A stretch of 47,242 nt of DNA from Bacteroides sp. (GCA_014802445.1 JAAVCF010000001.1:1-47242), one strand, 5' to 3'; positions 7,763 to 16,447 are shown, numbered from the stretch's first letter. Notes: generated by a model from the sequence alone, not told the origin. Made by a program: numbers and translations.

Positions 7763-8725
7763 ATGAATAAGCTTATGCAAACAAAAAGAATAGCTCTCGG
7801 CTGCATGGGCATGAACCGTGGCAACAAGCAGCAGAGTATCAGAACTATTGACACGGCGCTTGCTAACGGCGTGACAATGCTCAACACCGGCGAGTTCTAC
7901 TGTAACGGTGAGAGTGAGATGGTGGTAGGCGAAGCCCTGAGCCACCACAATCGCGATGATTATTTTATCAGCGTAAAATTCGGTGCATTACCATCTGCGC
8001 GCGGACTTTACGGTCTTGATATGAATCCCTTCAACATCCGTGCTCATCTTACATACTCCCTGAGCCGTCTCGGACTTGACTATGTTGATTTGTATCAGCC
8101 ATGCCGCATGGATCAGATATATCCTGTTGAGGATGTCGTCGGAGAAATTTCACGACTGGTTGACGAAGGTCTTGTAAGGAATATAGGACTGACAGAGACT
8201 GATCCTGAGACGCTTCGCAGGGCTAATGCCGTTCACCCGATTTATATGTTTGAGAAGTCGTATTCTCTTATCAACCGCAGCATCGAGACAGACGGCGACC
8301 TTGATATGTGCAGGAAGTTGGGTATTCCATTCCTTGCATACGGTTTGTTGGCCCATGGACTCTTGACTGACCGTACGTTAGAGAAAGGATTGCCTACTTC
8401 GGGAGTTGGGGCCTTCATATATCGCCCCGAGGATGCCGACTATAACATTGCCATCGTCAAAGAATTTAAGAAGATTGCAGACGAAGCAGGTTGCAGTGTG
8501 TCAAATCTCGCCATTGCATGGGCATTGCAGAAAAATCCGGATATGCTCGCTCTAATCGGCACCACAAGTTCCGATCATCTCCTTGACGCCTTAAAAGCCC
8601 TTGAGGTCCGTATCTCCGGCGAACAGATGTCGAGAATAGAGAACCTGTTCAGCAGTGAAAAAATCCGCGGGGGTCGACTCCTTAAAATGACATATATCGA
8701 CGGCAGAGTGGCTAAGATGGAATGA
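7763..8725 (+). CDS. Aldo/keto reductase with altered active-site motifs
   Basis: A 320-residue aldo/keto reductase: LGCMGMNRG at the barrel start, GVTMLNTGEFYCNGESEMVVGEAL (the usual D-T-A-x-x-Y-G-N-G-x-S-E segment), FISVKFGAL (catalytic Lys), LDYVDLYQPCRMD, LVRNIGLTE, PIYMFEKSYSL and a C-terminal helix pair. The catalytic Tyr and Lys are present. The Asp normally before T-A-x-x-Y is Asn here, and the strand-4 His (usually YQHRVD or similar) is replaced by QPCR, as also happens in a subgroup carrying 'YQPARLD'. It presumably reduces a carbonyl with NADPH in the same pathway as the upstream amidohydrolase; this is inference from operon structure. Confidence 0.83.
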   Translation: MNKLMQTKRIALGCMGMNRGNKQQSIRTIDTALANGVTMLNTGEFYCNGESEMVVGEALSHHNRDDYFISVKFGALPSARGLYGLDMNPFNIRAHLTYSLSRLGLDYVDLYQPCRMDQIYPVEDVVGEISRLVDEGLVRNIGLTETDPETLRRANAVHPIYMFEKSYSLINRSIETDGDLDMCRKLGIPFLAYGLLAHGLLTDRTLEKGLPTSGVGAFIYRPEDADYNIAIVKEFKKIADEAGCSVSNLAIAWALQKNPDMLALIGTTSSDHLLDALKALEVRISGEQMSRIENLFSSEKIRGGRLLKMTYIDGRVAKME

Positions 8726-8748
8726 AAACTTGTAACTTATAACTAATA

Positions 8749-9090
8749 ATGATTATGAAAGAAAATGATAACATGACCGCTATTGAGGTCTATGATACCG
8801 TAAAACCACAGGGACACCTTGAAGTTCCTGTAAGAGTGAACATCTCCGGTTATGCCGTTAAAGTAGGACCGGATGTATTCGGACTTCCTTCTGTAGAGGT
8901 TTCCGAAAGGAAAGATGGGCGTGCCCGCGCACTATGTGTACTGCCATTTACGGACTATCTCAAACTTCGTCACGTTCACAAAGGTGACAAGGTCACGATT
9001 AACGGTGAAGTGCGAGGCTATGTACCTCAGTATGACGTCGCACTTATGAAGCAATCGAGGATTGAAATTGTCAACGATAAAAAAGTATGA
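8749..9090 (+). CDS. Small OB-fold protein (tRNA_anti-like), no signal peptide
   Basis: 113 residues, possibly starting at the second Met (8755). The body VRVNISGYAVKVGPDVFGLP...ALCVLPFTDYLKLRHVHKGDKVTINGEVRGYV is a five-strand OB-fold of the kind annotated 'tRNA_anti-like'. The partner or ligand is unknown. It closely resembles the product of 10331-10774 (about 60 percent identical over the OB domain by eye) but has no N-terminal signal peptide, so it should be cytosolic. It lies 5 bases before the membrane phosphoesterase, with which it is surely co-transcribed. Confidence 0.65.
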   Translation: MIMKENDNMTAIEVYDTVKPQGHLEVPVRVNISGYAVKVGPDVFGLPSVEVSERKDGRARALCVLPFTDYLKLRHVHKGDKVTINGEVRGYVPQYDVALMKQSRIEIVNDKKV

Positions 9091-9095
9091 AATAA

Positions 9096-10265
9096 ATGGC
9101 TCTAATCTTCAGCATTTTAGCCTTGCTGCTCACACTGGCCGACGCTTATATAGCGCAGACGGCTTTGGGCAGCATTTCGTGGTTTGTGAAGGGGTGGCTC
9201 TTCTTACCCGCGCTGATATATTGGGCGCTGATACTGTGGATGTTCTTCACGGGCGACACCCGTCAGATGATTCTTAACGGTGTGATGTGGATTACAATCT
9301 GCGTCGTGCTCCCGACATTCGTATTCACTGTATTCTCGCTCGTGGGAAAAGGCCTGGGGCTCCTTTGGTCACCGCTCTATCCTGCCCTGTCATGGACCGG
9401 TGCAGGCATTGCGGCCGTATGGTTTGCCATTGCCCTTTACGGCTCCGTGATTGGCTGGCGGCGTTTAGAAGTGAAGAACACGGATATAACCCTCCCTGAT
9501 TTGCCTGAGAATTTCGACGGTTACCGCATTGTCCAACTCACTGATTTTCACATAGGAGTTTATGGGGCAACACCGGGGGCCGTCAGAAAAATTGTGGAGC
9601 GGGTCAATTCGCTCCATCCGGATCTTATAGTCTTCACCGGCGACCTGGTCAATACATCGCCCGAAGAACTGCCGCAGTTCACCCGGATGCTCAGCGCCCT
9701 TAAAGCGCCTGATGGAGTAATCTCGGTGCTCGGAAACCATGACTATTGCATCTACCATCGTTATGACGGCAATGACACTCCTGACCGTGCTCTTGCGCGT
9801 GTGGTCAGGGCCGAGGAGGCAATGGGATGGAATCTTCTGCGTAACCGGGCGGTGCAGATTAGGCGAGGCAACGATAGCATTGCCATCGTTGGCGTAGAGA
9901 ATGCCGGAAGCGCACATTTCCCCGATAAATCCGATTTGAAGAAAGCGCTGAAAGATGTGCCGGAAAATGAATGTAAGATTCTGCTGTCGCATGACCCTTC
10001 GCATTGGCGCAGGGAGGTTTTGCCTGCCACTGACATCCCCCTGATGCTTGCCGGCCACACCCACGCCATGCAGTTCCGCCTTGGAAATTTCTCCCCGTCA
10101 GAATGGACCTATCCTGAATGGGGAGGTCTCTACCGGGAAGGCAATCAGCAACTATATGTCAGCACAGGCGTGGGTGGCAACATTGCATTCCGTTTCGGAG
10201 TGTATCCCACCATCGATGTTCTCACTCTCCATTGCGGCGAGCCGCTAATTCGCAAAGCGCATTAA
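9096..10265 (+). CDS. Membrane-anchored calcineurin-like metallophosphoesterase
   Basis: 389 residues. Four hydrophobic segments at roughly residues 2-20, 30-50, 62-84 and 98-122 form a membrane anchor. The rest is a phosphoesterase domain with LTDFHIG (D and H), FTGDLVN (D), LGNHDY (N, H), LSHDPSHW (H) and LAGHTHAMQF (GHxH), so all metal ligands of the family are in place. This layout matches the YkuE/YaeI-like group, which act on phospholipid-linked or other envelope phosphate esters. The side of the membrane and the substrate cannot be settled here. It is flanked on both sides by OB-fold paralogues, one cytosolic and one exported. Confidence 0.82.
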   Translation: MALIFSILALLLTLADAYIAQTALGSISWFVKGWLFLPALIYWALILWMFFTGDTRQMILNGVMWITICVVLPTFVFTVFSLVGKGLGLLWSPLYPALSWTGAGIAAVWFAIALYGSVIGWRRLEVKNTDITLPDLPENFDGYRIVQLTDFHIGVYGATPGAVRKIVERVNSLHPDLIVFTGDLVNTSPEELPQFTRMLSALKAPDGVISVLGNHDYCIYHRYDGNDTPDRALARVVRAEEAMGWNLLRNRAVQIRRGNDSIAIVGVENAGSAHFPDKSDLKKALKDVPENECKILLSHDPSHWRREVLPATDIPLMLAGHTHAMQFRLGNFSPSEWTYPEWGGLYREGNQQLYVSTGVGGNIAFRFGVYPTIDVLTLHCGEPLIRKAH

Positions 10266-10330
10266 ACCATTGCCAATGATGATTGTCTAAGCATCAAGAC
10301 ATTCTTTGCACAATTCAAGAGGACAAAATT

Positions 10331-10774
10331 ATGAATATCAAAAAAACGCTATTATCCATAGCCATAGCTGCACTGACGGCTGGAGCGGTTTTCGCTCAAA
10401 CGCAGGAATCGGCAGTGCTGAAAAATAACGACAACAAGACTGCGCTCGAGGTCTATAACGTGATGAAGGCCCAAGGGTCCGGGGCAAGAAATAGAGGCAA
10501 AGCCAACTCAGCGCCGAAGGTCAACATCACGGGCTATGCCGTCAAGGTGGGGCCCGATGTTTACGGCCTGCCGTCAGTGGAACTTTCTGAAAAAAAGGGG
10601 GGCAAGACGCGTACTCTCTGCGTACTGCCTTTCAGTGACTATCTGAAACTGCGCCATGTGAGCAAAGGCGACAAGGTGGTCATGAATGGAGAAGTCCGCG
10701 GATATAGTGGCGAATATGACTTTGTGCTGGTCAAGCAATCAAAGATTGTGACCGTCAATGGCGAGAAGCCTTGA
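10331..10774 (+). CDS. Exported OB-fold protein (tRNA_anti-like), paralogue of 8749-9090
   Basis: 147 residues with a clear Sec signal peptide (MNIKKTLLSIAIAALTAGAVFAQ, cleaved near residue 22), then a linker and an OB-fold: VNITGYAVKVGPDVYGLP...TLCVLPFSDYLKLRHVSKGDKVVMNGEVRGYSGEY. The start at 10331 is preferred over 10283 because the signal peptide begins there. It differs from the upstream paralogue mainly by the signal peptide and linker, so one version is in the cytosol and this one in the periplasm. It may bind nucleotides, oligosaccharides or protein; nothing here decides. Confidence 0.7.
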   Translation: MNIKKTLLSIAIAALTAGAVFAQTQESAVLKNNDNKTALEVYNVMKAQGSGARNRGKANSAPKVNITGYAVKVGPDVYGLPSVELSEKKGGKTRTLCVLPFSDYLKLRHVSKGDKVVMNGEVRGYSGEYDFVLVKQSKIVTVNGEKP

Positions 10775-10799
10775 TAAGTAAGGTTAATATCTCGGCATA

Positions 10800-10979
10800 A
10801 TGGCCACCGTTGATGCCGGCATTGTCTGTGAAAACATCAATGTGGCGGCCGCAGGCCTCGGCCTTGCAGCTCGCCCCAGAGCGTCAATGAAGAGTGACGA
10901 CATCAAGGCCCTCCTTGGCCTTAACGACACCCAAATTCCCATCATGAACAACGTGATTGGCTACCCCGCCGCTCAATAA
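10800..10979 (+). pseudogene. C-terminal remnant of a nitroreductase (SagB/ThcOx-like)
   Basis: A 59-codon open frame starting MATVDAGIVCENINVAA and continuing GLGLAARPRASM, LLGLNDTQIP and NNVIGYPAAQ before TAA. This is the recognisable C-terminal segment of SagB-type nitroreductases, in which VDAG.V.QNI precedes the FMN-binding helix and a final '...GYP'. The frame is closed upstream by a TAA at 10785-10787, and nothing before it resembles the missing three quarters of the protein. It is therefore a 5'-truncated relic left directly after the OB-fold gene. Confidence 0.7.
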
Positions 10980-11007
10980 GCCGCTCCCCTCCCCGTTCAG
11001 AATCATT

Positions 11008-11041
11008 GCCCTGATATTCACCGAAATATCAGGGCAGTTTA
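11008..11041. terminator. Terminator-like hairpin between convergent units
   Basis: A perfect 11-bp stem GCCCTGATATT (11008-11018) pairs with 11025-11035 across a 6-base loop, followed on the plus strand by AGTTTATTATA. It ends the OB-fold/phosphoesterase unit and lies just beyond the stop of prfH on the other strand. Confidence 0.65.
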
Positions 11042-11077
11042 TTATAGCTGCGAGGGTGCAATTTTTCCGCCGACGCA

Positions 11078-11677
11078 TCACAGCGGGCCGGAGAGAGTCT
11101 TAACGGGATTGCCGCGCTCTAATGAGGCATGGCGACTCCAGTTTTCGGTTTGCGCATCCATCAGACGCCGCTGTCCCTGACGGTGAAGCTGCAGCAGCAG
11201 GCGTTCACGGGCATTCTTTTTATTCTGTTGCTGAGAGCGTTCGTCAGAGGCTTTCACTGCAATGCCTGTGGGGATATGGATGGCCCGCACAGCTGTTTCT
11301 ACTTTATTGACATTCTGACCTCCCTTGCCGCCTGACCTGCAGGTTTCGTAGCGTATGTCTGCCTCGCTGATTGTGGGCAATTCTGTTTCATCGAAAAAAT
11401 GCACCCCCACAAACCAGTTCTTCCGCTTATGATTGCGGCGATAAGGATTCTTCGTAGCAACCCACTGAACGCTCCCCTCCCACTGACGGATAAAACTCTC
11501 GGGAATCTCATCGGCTGCCAAAGTCATTGACATATAGCAATCCTCGGCCTGATTGTGGGGCTCAAAGGCGGTGAGGCGCAACTCAGGCAATGCCTTGAGC
11601 AGTTTTTGGGCCACCAGAGTGACAACTCTGGCACATTCCACCGGGCCTCGTCCGGCGGTAAGCTGAACATACTTCAT
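11078..11677 (-). CDS. prfH: Peptide chain release factor H
   Basis: 199 residues of a class I release-factor homologue. The catalytic GGQ lies in [20 protein letters not shown], followed by the basic helix [14 protein letters not shown] typical of the peptidyl-tRNA hydrolysis domain. The codon-recognition domain of RF1/RF2 is absent and replaced by an N-terminal part starting [16 protein letters not shown], the hallmark of PrfH. It should release peptides from stalled or damaged ribosomes without normal stop-codon reading. Its ATG overlaps the TGA of rtcB2 (ATGA), so the two are translationally coupled. The prfH-rtcB pairing is a known conserved arrangement. Confidence 0.92.
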   Translation of the reverse strand: MKYVQLTAGRGPVECARVVTLVAQKLLKALPELRLTAFEPHNQAEDCYMSMTLAADEIPESFIRQWEGSVQWVATKNPYRRNHKRKNWFVGVHFFDETELPTISEADIRYETCRSGGKGGQNVNKVETAVRAIHIPTGIAVKASDERSQQQNKKNARERLLLQLHRQGQRRLMDAQTENWSRHASLERGNPVKTLSGPL

Positions 11678-12876
11678 GATTCTCCGTTGTCCTTAATGTT
11701 GAGTTTAGGTCTTATAAATGAGATGATTTCAACCGTGGGCCGTATCGCTTCCACAATCTCATCTGTCGGTTTGTAAGCCATCGGAGATTCGTCGAGAGTT
11801 CCCGCGCAAACAGAGGTAGAGAATATGCCTGACATGGATTTCTCAAAATCAGCCAGGGCAATGTTCTTCTTGGCCTGAGCGCGCGACATGATTCTGCCGG
11901 CACCGTGAGGAGCCGTGTTGAGCCACCTTTCATTTCCTTTTCCGAGGCAGATTGCAATCCCGTCGCGCATATTGAACGGAATCGCAACTTTCCGACCTTC
12001 TGAGGCATCAATAGCACCTTTGCGGAGCATGGGAGTGTCATCGGTCACAGAGATATAATTGTGAGTGGTGAAGATTGACTCCATGCACTTTGCCTTGCAG
12101 AGTTTGCGCAGAATCATGAATATCCTGTCGCGGATAATGTGATGATTATAAAGCGCATAGGCCTGCGCCACCACCATGTCAGAGAGATAGCCGCACAGAG
12201 CGTCGCCCCAAAGATAACCTATGTGCCGGGCACGTTTGGGATTGGTGGCAATGTTGTGCCAGTGGTTTGCCACTTTCACTCCCAGATTGCGCGACCCGCA
12301 ATGGATGGTCAGCCATCCTTCGCCGGAAGCCTCATTCTCACCGTACTCTATAAAATGATTACCTCCGCCAAGCGTGCCAAGGCTCTTATAGAACATCCCT
12401 TCCTGAAGCTTGAGCCGTCGGCAGAAATCACTGATAAACCGGGCGTCGATGCGCGGTGATTCAACAATCAGGTCAGGCGCCGCCGAGCGTGCTTTGCGGT
12501 ACTGAGAATTCAGAAACTTGAACAGCTCTTTTTCGTTAAGCGAATTCTTTGCGCAGATGTTTGAGCCTGTGGGAATTACCTCACGAATCCGATGATCAAG
12601 AAGCGCAAAGTCAGCGGGATTGACAGTTGCCGAAAGTTTGTGCATCGAAATGGTGCAACCAATGTCAGCACCTATGTGGTCAGGATTGACACACCCGCCA
12701 ATCCGATAGGCTGTCCCGACATTGCATGAGCTCCCGGCGTGAACGTCGGGCATCTGTACTATGGGCACACCCTCCATCGCAGGATGATTGCAAAGTTCTG
12801 TAATCCAGTCAAGAGCAGACGGCTCTATGTTATCTGTGAAAATTTCAGCCGTAGTTGTTTTTCCTGTTAGTATCAT
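11674..12876 (-). CDS. rtcB: RtcB-family RNA ligase, PrfH-associated type (RtcB2)
   Basis: About 400 residues of the GTP-dependent RNA ligase that joins 2',3'-cyclic phosphate and 5'-OH ends. Visible motifs are [26 protein letters not shown] (metal-binding Asp and Cys), [20 protein letters not shown] (metal His), [19 protein letters not shown] and [13 protein letters not shown], which holds the His that becomes guanylylated. I chose the ATG at 12876 ([18 protein letters not shown]), because family members begin with this 'G...A.V(F)TDN.E' segment; the frame is open to 12924. In PrfH-linked systems the ligase is thought to repair 16S rRNA cut at the decoding centre. The pair is downstream of, and on the same strand as, three other nucleic-acid or phosphoester enzymes. 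Confidence 0.9.
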   Translation of the reverse strand: MILTGKTTTAEIFTDNIEPSALDWITELCNHPAMEGVPIVQMPDVHAGSSCNVGTAYRIGGCVNPDHIGADIGCTISMHKLSATVNPADFALLDHRIREVIPTGSNICAKNSLNEKELFKFLNSQYRKARSAAPDLIVESPRIDARFISDFCRRLKLQEGMFYKSLGTLGGGNHFIEYGENEASGEGWLTIHCGSRNLGVKVANHWHNIATNPKRARHIGYLWGDALCGYLSDMVVAQAYALYNHHIIRDRIFMILRKLCKAKCMESIFTTHNYISVTDDTPMLRKGAIDASEGRKVAIPFNMRDGIAICLGKGNERWLNTAPHGAGRIMSRAQAKKNIALADFEKSMSGIFSTSVCAGTLDESPMAYKPTDEIVEAIRPTVEIISFIRPKLNIKDNGES

Positions 12877-12973
12877 ATTGTCGGCAAAGGTCAATTTATG
12901 GTGCGCAATGTATTTGCGCAGCAAAAATCAATGCTGTTTTTTTTCATCCGGAATGCTCAAAAGGCAAGCTATC

Positions 12974-12990
12974 CGGTTGTAATACAACCG
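12974..12990. promoter_or_regulatory. 17-bp palindrome upstream of rtcB2
   Basis: CGGTTGTA-A-TACAACCG is perfect, with a single central base, so it suits a dimeric DNA-binding protein better than an RNA hairpin. It lies 98 bases before the rtcB2 start and 35 bases beyond the stop of the phosphoesterase gene. Confidence 0.45.
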
Positions 12991-13024
12991 ATTACCAAAA
13001 TCCCATACTCTACACTCCTGCCCA

Positions 13025-13618
13025 TTAAATGAGGAGTTCATTGGGAGAATTTAGGTTGGTATAGTCTGCGTTAATGATTGCTCCGTTGGAGAAGAGGATG
13101 CCGTTATGCTCCATAACTCCGTGCTGAGCATGGATATGGCCAAAGAGATGGGCTTTTAGATTGAGCGCGGAAAGCCGGGCAAGCAACTCCCCAGAGCCGT
13201 AGTTGATGCCATCATCAAAATCGAGGATGCCGTAGGCCGGAGAATGAGTTATCAAAACGTCCGTATCGCCTGGAATCCGACCATAGTTACGGCTCTGGCG
13301 GTCTGTGATGCAATCCCCCATAAACATCGGCACACCATAAAACTTCACTCCATCAATCTCCACGCCGGAATTGCATAGATAATGAACCTCTGAATCCAGG
13401 CCGTCAATATTGGCGCCATAAAGACACTCATCGTGATTGCCGCAAATGAAAATCTTGTGCGCATAAGGCAGGTCACACAGCCAATTCATAAAGTCAATGG
13501 CTTCCGCCTCGCTACCGTTCATAGTAAAATCGCCCGAATGAACCACCACATCGGCCTCGGGCAAATCCCCGAGCCTGCGATGGCAGCCATGAGTGTCAGA
13601 AAGGTGCAGTATTTTCAT
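13025..13618 (-). CDS. Small calcineurin-like metallophosphoesterase (MPPED/UPF0046-like)
   Basis: 197 residues, all catalytic domain. LHLSDTHGCHRRL (D, H), VVHSGDFT (D), CGNHDECLYG (N, H), LITHSPAYG (H) and LFGHIHAQHG (GHxH) give a complete two-metal site. The order and compact length fit the MPPED-type phosphoesterases, which hydrolyse phosphodiesters, including 2',3'-cyclic nucleotides in studied cases. Only 4 bases separate it from the upstream beta-CASP gene, so the two are co-transcribed. Cyclic phosphate ends are also what RtcB enzymes act on, which makes the neighbourhood suggestive, but a link in function is inference. Confidence 0.85.
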   Translation of the reverse strand: MKILHLSDTHGCHRRLGDLPEADVVVHSGDFTMNGSEAEAIDFMNWLCDLPYAHKIFICGNHDECLYGANIDGLDSEVHYLCNSGVEIDGVKFYGVPMFMGDCITDRQSRNYGRIPGDTDVLITHSPAYGILDFDDGINYGSGELLARLSALNLKAHLFGHIHAQHGVMEHNGILFSNGAIINADYTNLNSPNELLI

Positions 13619-13622
13619 ATTC

Positions 13623-15482
13623 TTAGAGATTCAAGTCACGATAAGGGAAGATATAAATCCTTGGTGCCGCGGTGTCAGAAGTTATTTCCGAAAATTCGGT
13701 AATAACTTTCAGAAGTGGTCTCACAATGACGGCGTCCCAGTCCCAATCCCACATGTCAGCCACAAATTCATCTATCCTTTCTTCATCTGACACTCCGTCA
13801 TTCCTCCTACATTCTTTGAAGAACTCCTCTGATACAGGGCCAACAAATGTGCATGGCATCACCACCTCGTTTTCAATAATGGCAAGGACCTTATCTCCCT
13901 GAGAAAAGCCACATTTTTGTTGATAATTGTTACCTCCCGGTTCATGTTCTCCTTCAGAATATTCTGAGTGTTCAGTGAAGTCAGGATTATACACCACATA
14001 AAGCCAGGGTGCCATATCTTCGTCTGCTTCAACAGAGTATGCAAGCAGACGCTTAGGGGCATACACCACATGTCGCAACGCAAACTCGGCATCCTCCCAG
14101 CATTGAAATTCGCCAAGGCAACGTTCATCAAGGGCCCCGTATCTTAAGCCTTCTGGATTGTCAATAATCCGGTCAGACTCATCGGGCGTTTTGTATGCAA
14201 TAACTTTAGCTATTGTGGTGTCAAACCACGAATCCTTTATTGCCGCGAAGGATTCCCCGTCGTTAAGAAGAATCACAGGCCACTTGTCGCAGAACAAGTC
14301 AGCAAAGGCTCGCGGATTGTCTGTGTGAATAGGAATAATGGCATAAGGATGAAGAGCGGAAAACATCTCATCGAGGCTCTTCATGTCGCAGTGACCGCTT
14401 GTGTGCATAGTCCGATATTCATTCCCCACAGATTTGGCAAGCACCGGATTATATGACGCTTTCGTTTCATCGAGGTATCCGCTCCACATAGACAGGTATT
14501 TTACTCTGCTTTCATCCGGAAGAAGGTTTATAAGATTATCAAACCGCTCTCCCTGACGTGCTACAAGCACATATCCGTGGTCCGAAACAAAATTTATGAA
14601 TTTGTCATTGGCTACAAAGTCGTCGCCTCGCTGCATGAGCGTTTGGGGCTCGCGTCCTTCTATGTAGTTATAGAGTGATGATTCTCCCCACACCGCATCC
14701 TGACCGGCCACAATATCCATTATCCGTTTCTGATAGGCGTCCACATAAAACGGGCGGTGCGCTTTAACGGCGGCATGATACAGGCCAAACAAGCGGTCTA
14801 TGTTGGTTGAAGAAACATAGACAATATTAAACCGATTCTCTCTAAAGGCCTTTTCAAAATCTTTTTGAAGTTCATGCTCCGGTTTTAGGGTTGCATCCGG
14901 TCTATTGATGTTTGTAGCCTCGCAGACAACATAGTCTGCGTTGCCTACATATTTTTCAATCACCTGAGGCAATTTCTTGCCTCGAAAACCGTGGGTTCTG
15001 AAGTCCCCGGTGTGAAACACTTTCAGTTCTTTTGCCTCAATGCAAAACGCATACGCGTCAAATGCAGAATGATCAATCACTATCGGCATAATCTTGAATT
15101 CGCCAAACGTGAACCGTTCACCGGCTACAAAAGTGGAAACATCTTTAAGAAGCTCGGCCATCATGCGATGCTCTTCGCTGACTCCGCTTAAATGACTTGC
15201 AAGCCCTGAGGCTATTTCCTTAGCAATCTTCCCCATATATATGGGAATATCCGGCATCAATTCGGTGATTCTGCCTATATGGTCGCCATGATAGTGAGTA
15301 ATCAATAAGGCGCTTTGTCGCGTGTCGCCACAGGTCAGGCCATCTATCTCCAGCTTTTTGTCAGACATAGGTGCACCTGGCAACTGTTCGCCGTAATCAA
15401 CAAACAGTTTCCATCCGTTCGACTCGTATTCGGTTACGCATCCTCCTATCTGATTGGAGCCGCGATGAACTGTGATTTTCAT
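13623..15482 (-). CDS. Beta-CASP metallo-beta-lactamase-fold nuclease-like protein (RNase J-like)
   Basis: 619 residues. The metallo-beta-lactamase core shows LITHYHGDHIG (HxHxDH), VIDHSAFDAYAF (motif 3 His) and VFHTGDFRTHG (motif 4 Asp). The inserted beta-CASP part shows VVCEATN (acidic motif A), MHTSGHCD (His, motif B) and IPIHTDNP (His, motif C). These are the residues that make RNase J and CPSF-type enzymes nucleases, and all appear intact. About 200 extra residues follow the last motif (DESDRIID... to the C-terminus) and match nothing I recognise. Its ATG overlaps the stop of the upstream PD-(D/E)XK gene (ATGA), indicating a coupled pair. Confidence 0.83.
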   Translation of the reverse strand: MKITVHRGSNQIGGCVTEYESNGWKLFVDYGEQLPGAPMSDKKLEIDGLTCGDTRQSALLITHYHGDHIGRITELMPDIPIYMGKIAKEIASGLASHLSGVSEEHRMMAELLKDVSTFVAGERFTFGEFKIMPIVIDHSAFDAYAFCIEAKELKVFHTGDFRTHGFRGKKLPQVIEKYVGNADYVVCEATNINRPDATLKPEHELQKDFEKAFRENRFNIVYVSSTNIDRLFGLYHAAVKAHRPFYVDAYQKRIMDIVAGQDAVWGESSLYNYIEGREPQTLMQRGDDFVANDKFINFVSDHGYVLVARQGERFDNLINLLPDESRVKYLSMWSGYLDETKASYNPVLAKSVGNEYRTMHTSGHCDMKSLDEMFSALHPYAIIPIHTDNPRAFADLFCDKWPVILLNDGESFAAIKDSWFDTTIAKVIAYKTPDESDRIIDNPEGLRYGALDERCLGEFQCWEDAEFALRHVVYAPKRLLAYSVEADEDMAPWLYVVYNPDFTEHSEYSEGEHEPGGNNYQQKCGFSQGDKVLAIIENEVVMPCTFVGPVSEEFFKECRRNDGVSDEERIDEFVADMWDWDWDAVIVRPLLKVITEFSEITSDTAAPRIYIFPYRDLNL

Positions 15483-16447
15483 TTCAGTTTCAGTAGTTTC
15501 TTTTCCCCTTCAAGTTCCACAACTGTCAGGCCCTTTTTGCGATATTTTTCATTGAAATCATTAGCATCCACTCCACTGTATGCCACTGCAAATATGGGTT
15601 TTTCACTCGTGTTTATAGTAATCGAGCTATCAAGAACCCCGATACGTTTCTTTGCATTTACCAAGAAGGCTATTTCGTCAACAAATGCTTGAGCATCATT
15701 CCTGCCAACTGTATTATCAAAATCCTGCGTGTGTATTTTGATGTTGGCTTTATTATCATCCGAATCAGCCTCCTTGTTTTGTTTGAGTTCTATCACATAT
15801 ATCCGACCGCTGCGATTGACTGCAACAATGTCGAATCTGCACGATTTCGTCTCGCCCTTTCCGTTAGTGGCATGATTATAGGAATGATTACGGCTTACTG
15901 CAAACTCAATGTCCACCACAACAAGATCATTTCCGTTCTCGAATGAACGATTATTTACTGCTATGGTGTGTTGATCGTTACGCTCAGCCTTATCCCAGTC
16001 ATTGAACCATTCAGTCATGACTTCCTTTGCCTGGTCGAAATACTCCTTGATGTCTGTGTCTAAAAGAGCCTTCAAAGCCTTAGCTTTCTCGTTAAGACTA
16101 TCTATAATCTTCAATGCCTCAACTTCACTGGGTATCGGTTCCTTTGTATTCTTGGAAATCTTGTCGGGGCTTCCTTTCGCTATTTTCTCAACGTGAGATT
16201 TTGGAAAAGGTTTTGAGCCATCCTTACGGCGATAAAAGTAGAATGTATCAAAATTATATGATTGGGGGTTCATCTCCAAAATGTTACCACCTTTATAATA
16301 CACATTGATGTAGTTATCGCGTAATTGAACATCCAATTCCTTATCGCCGAGAATGTAACTCAAAATTTCTGACTGTTTGCCGGTTTTGAGATTTTTCTCG
16401 AATGTTTCTGATAGTCTGCCTCGTTTGGGAGGTCGATTGTTTGCCAT
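15479..16447 (-). CDS. PD-(D/E)XK nuclease-like protein
   Basis: 322 residues, not assigned to a named family. A basic N-terminus (MANNRPPKRGRL) and a middle helical stretch (VEALKIIDSLNEKAKALKALLDTDIKEYF) precede a likely restriction-endonuclease fold: VVVDIEFAVSR, then CRFDIVAVNRSGRIYVIELKQNKEA, where the spacing of FDIVAV and VIELK fits the D-(x)n-ExK active site. The end (IFAVAYSGVDANDFNEKYRKKG) suggests a mixed alpha/beta closing unit. It is the first gene of the unit leading into the beta-CASP protein. It could be a DNA or RNA nuclease, or a repurposed binding domain. Confidence 0.65.
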   Translation of the reverse strand: MANNRPPKRGRLSETFEKNLKTGKQSEILSYILGDKELDVQLRDNYINVYYKGGNILEMNPQSYNFDTFYFYRRKDGSKPFPKSHVEKIAKGSPDKISKNTKEPIPSEVEALKIIDSLNEKAKALKALLDTDIKEYFDQAKEVMTEWFNDWDKAERNDQHTIAVNNRSFENGNDLVVVDIEFAVSRNHSYNHATNGKGETKSCRFDIVAVNRSGRIYVIELKQNKEADSDDNKANIKIHTQDFDNTVGRNDAQAFVDEIAFLVNAKKRIGVLDSSITINTSEKPIFAVAYSGVDANDFNEKYRKKGLTVVELEGEKKLLKLK

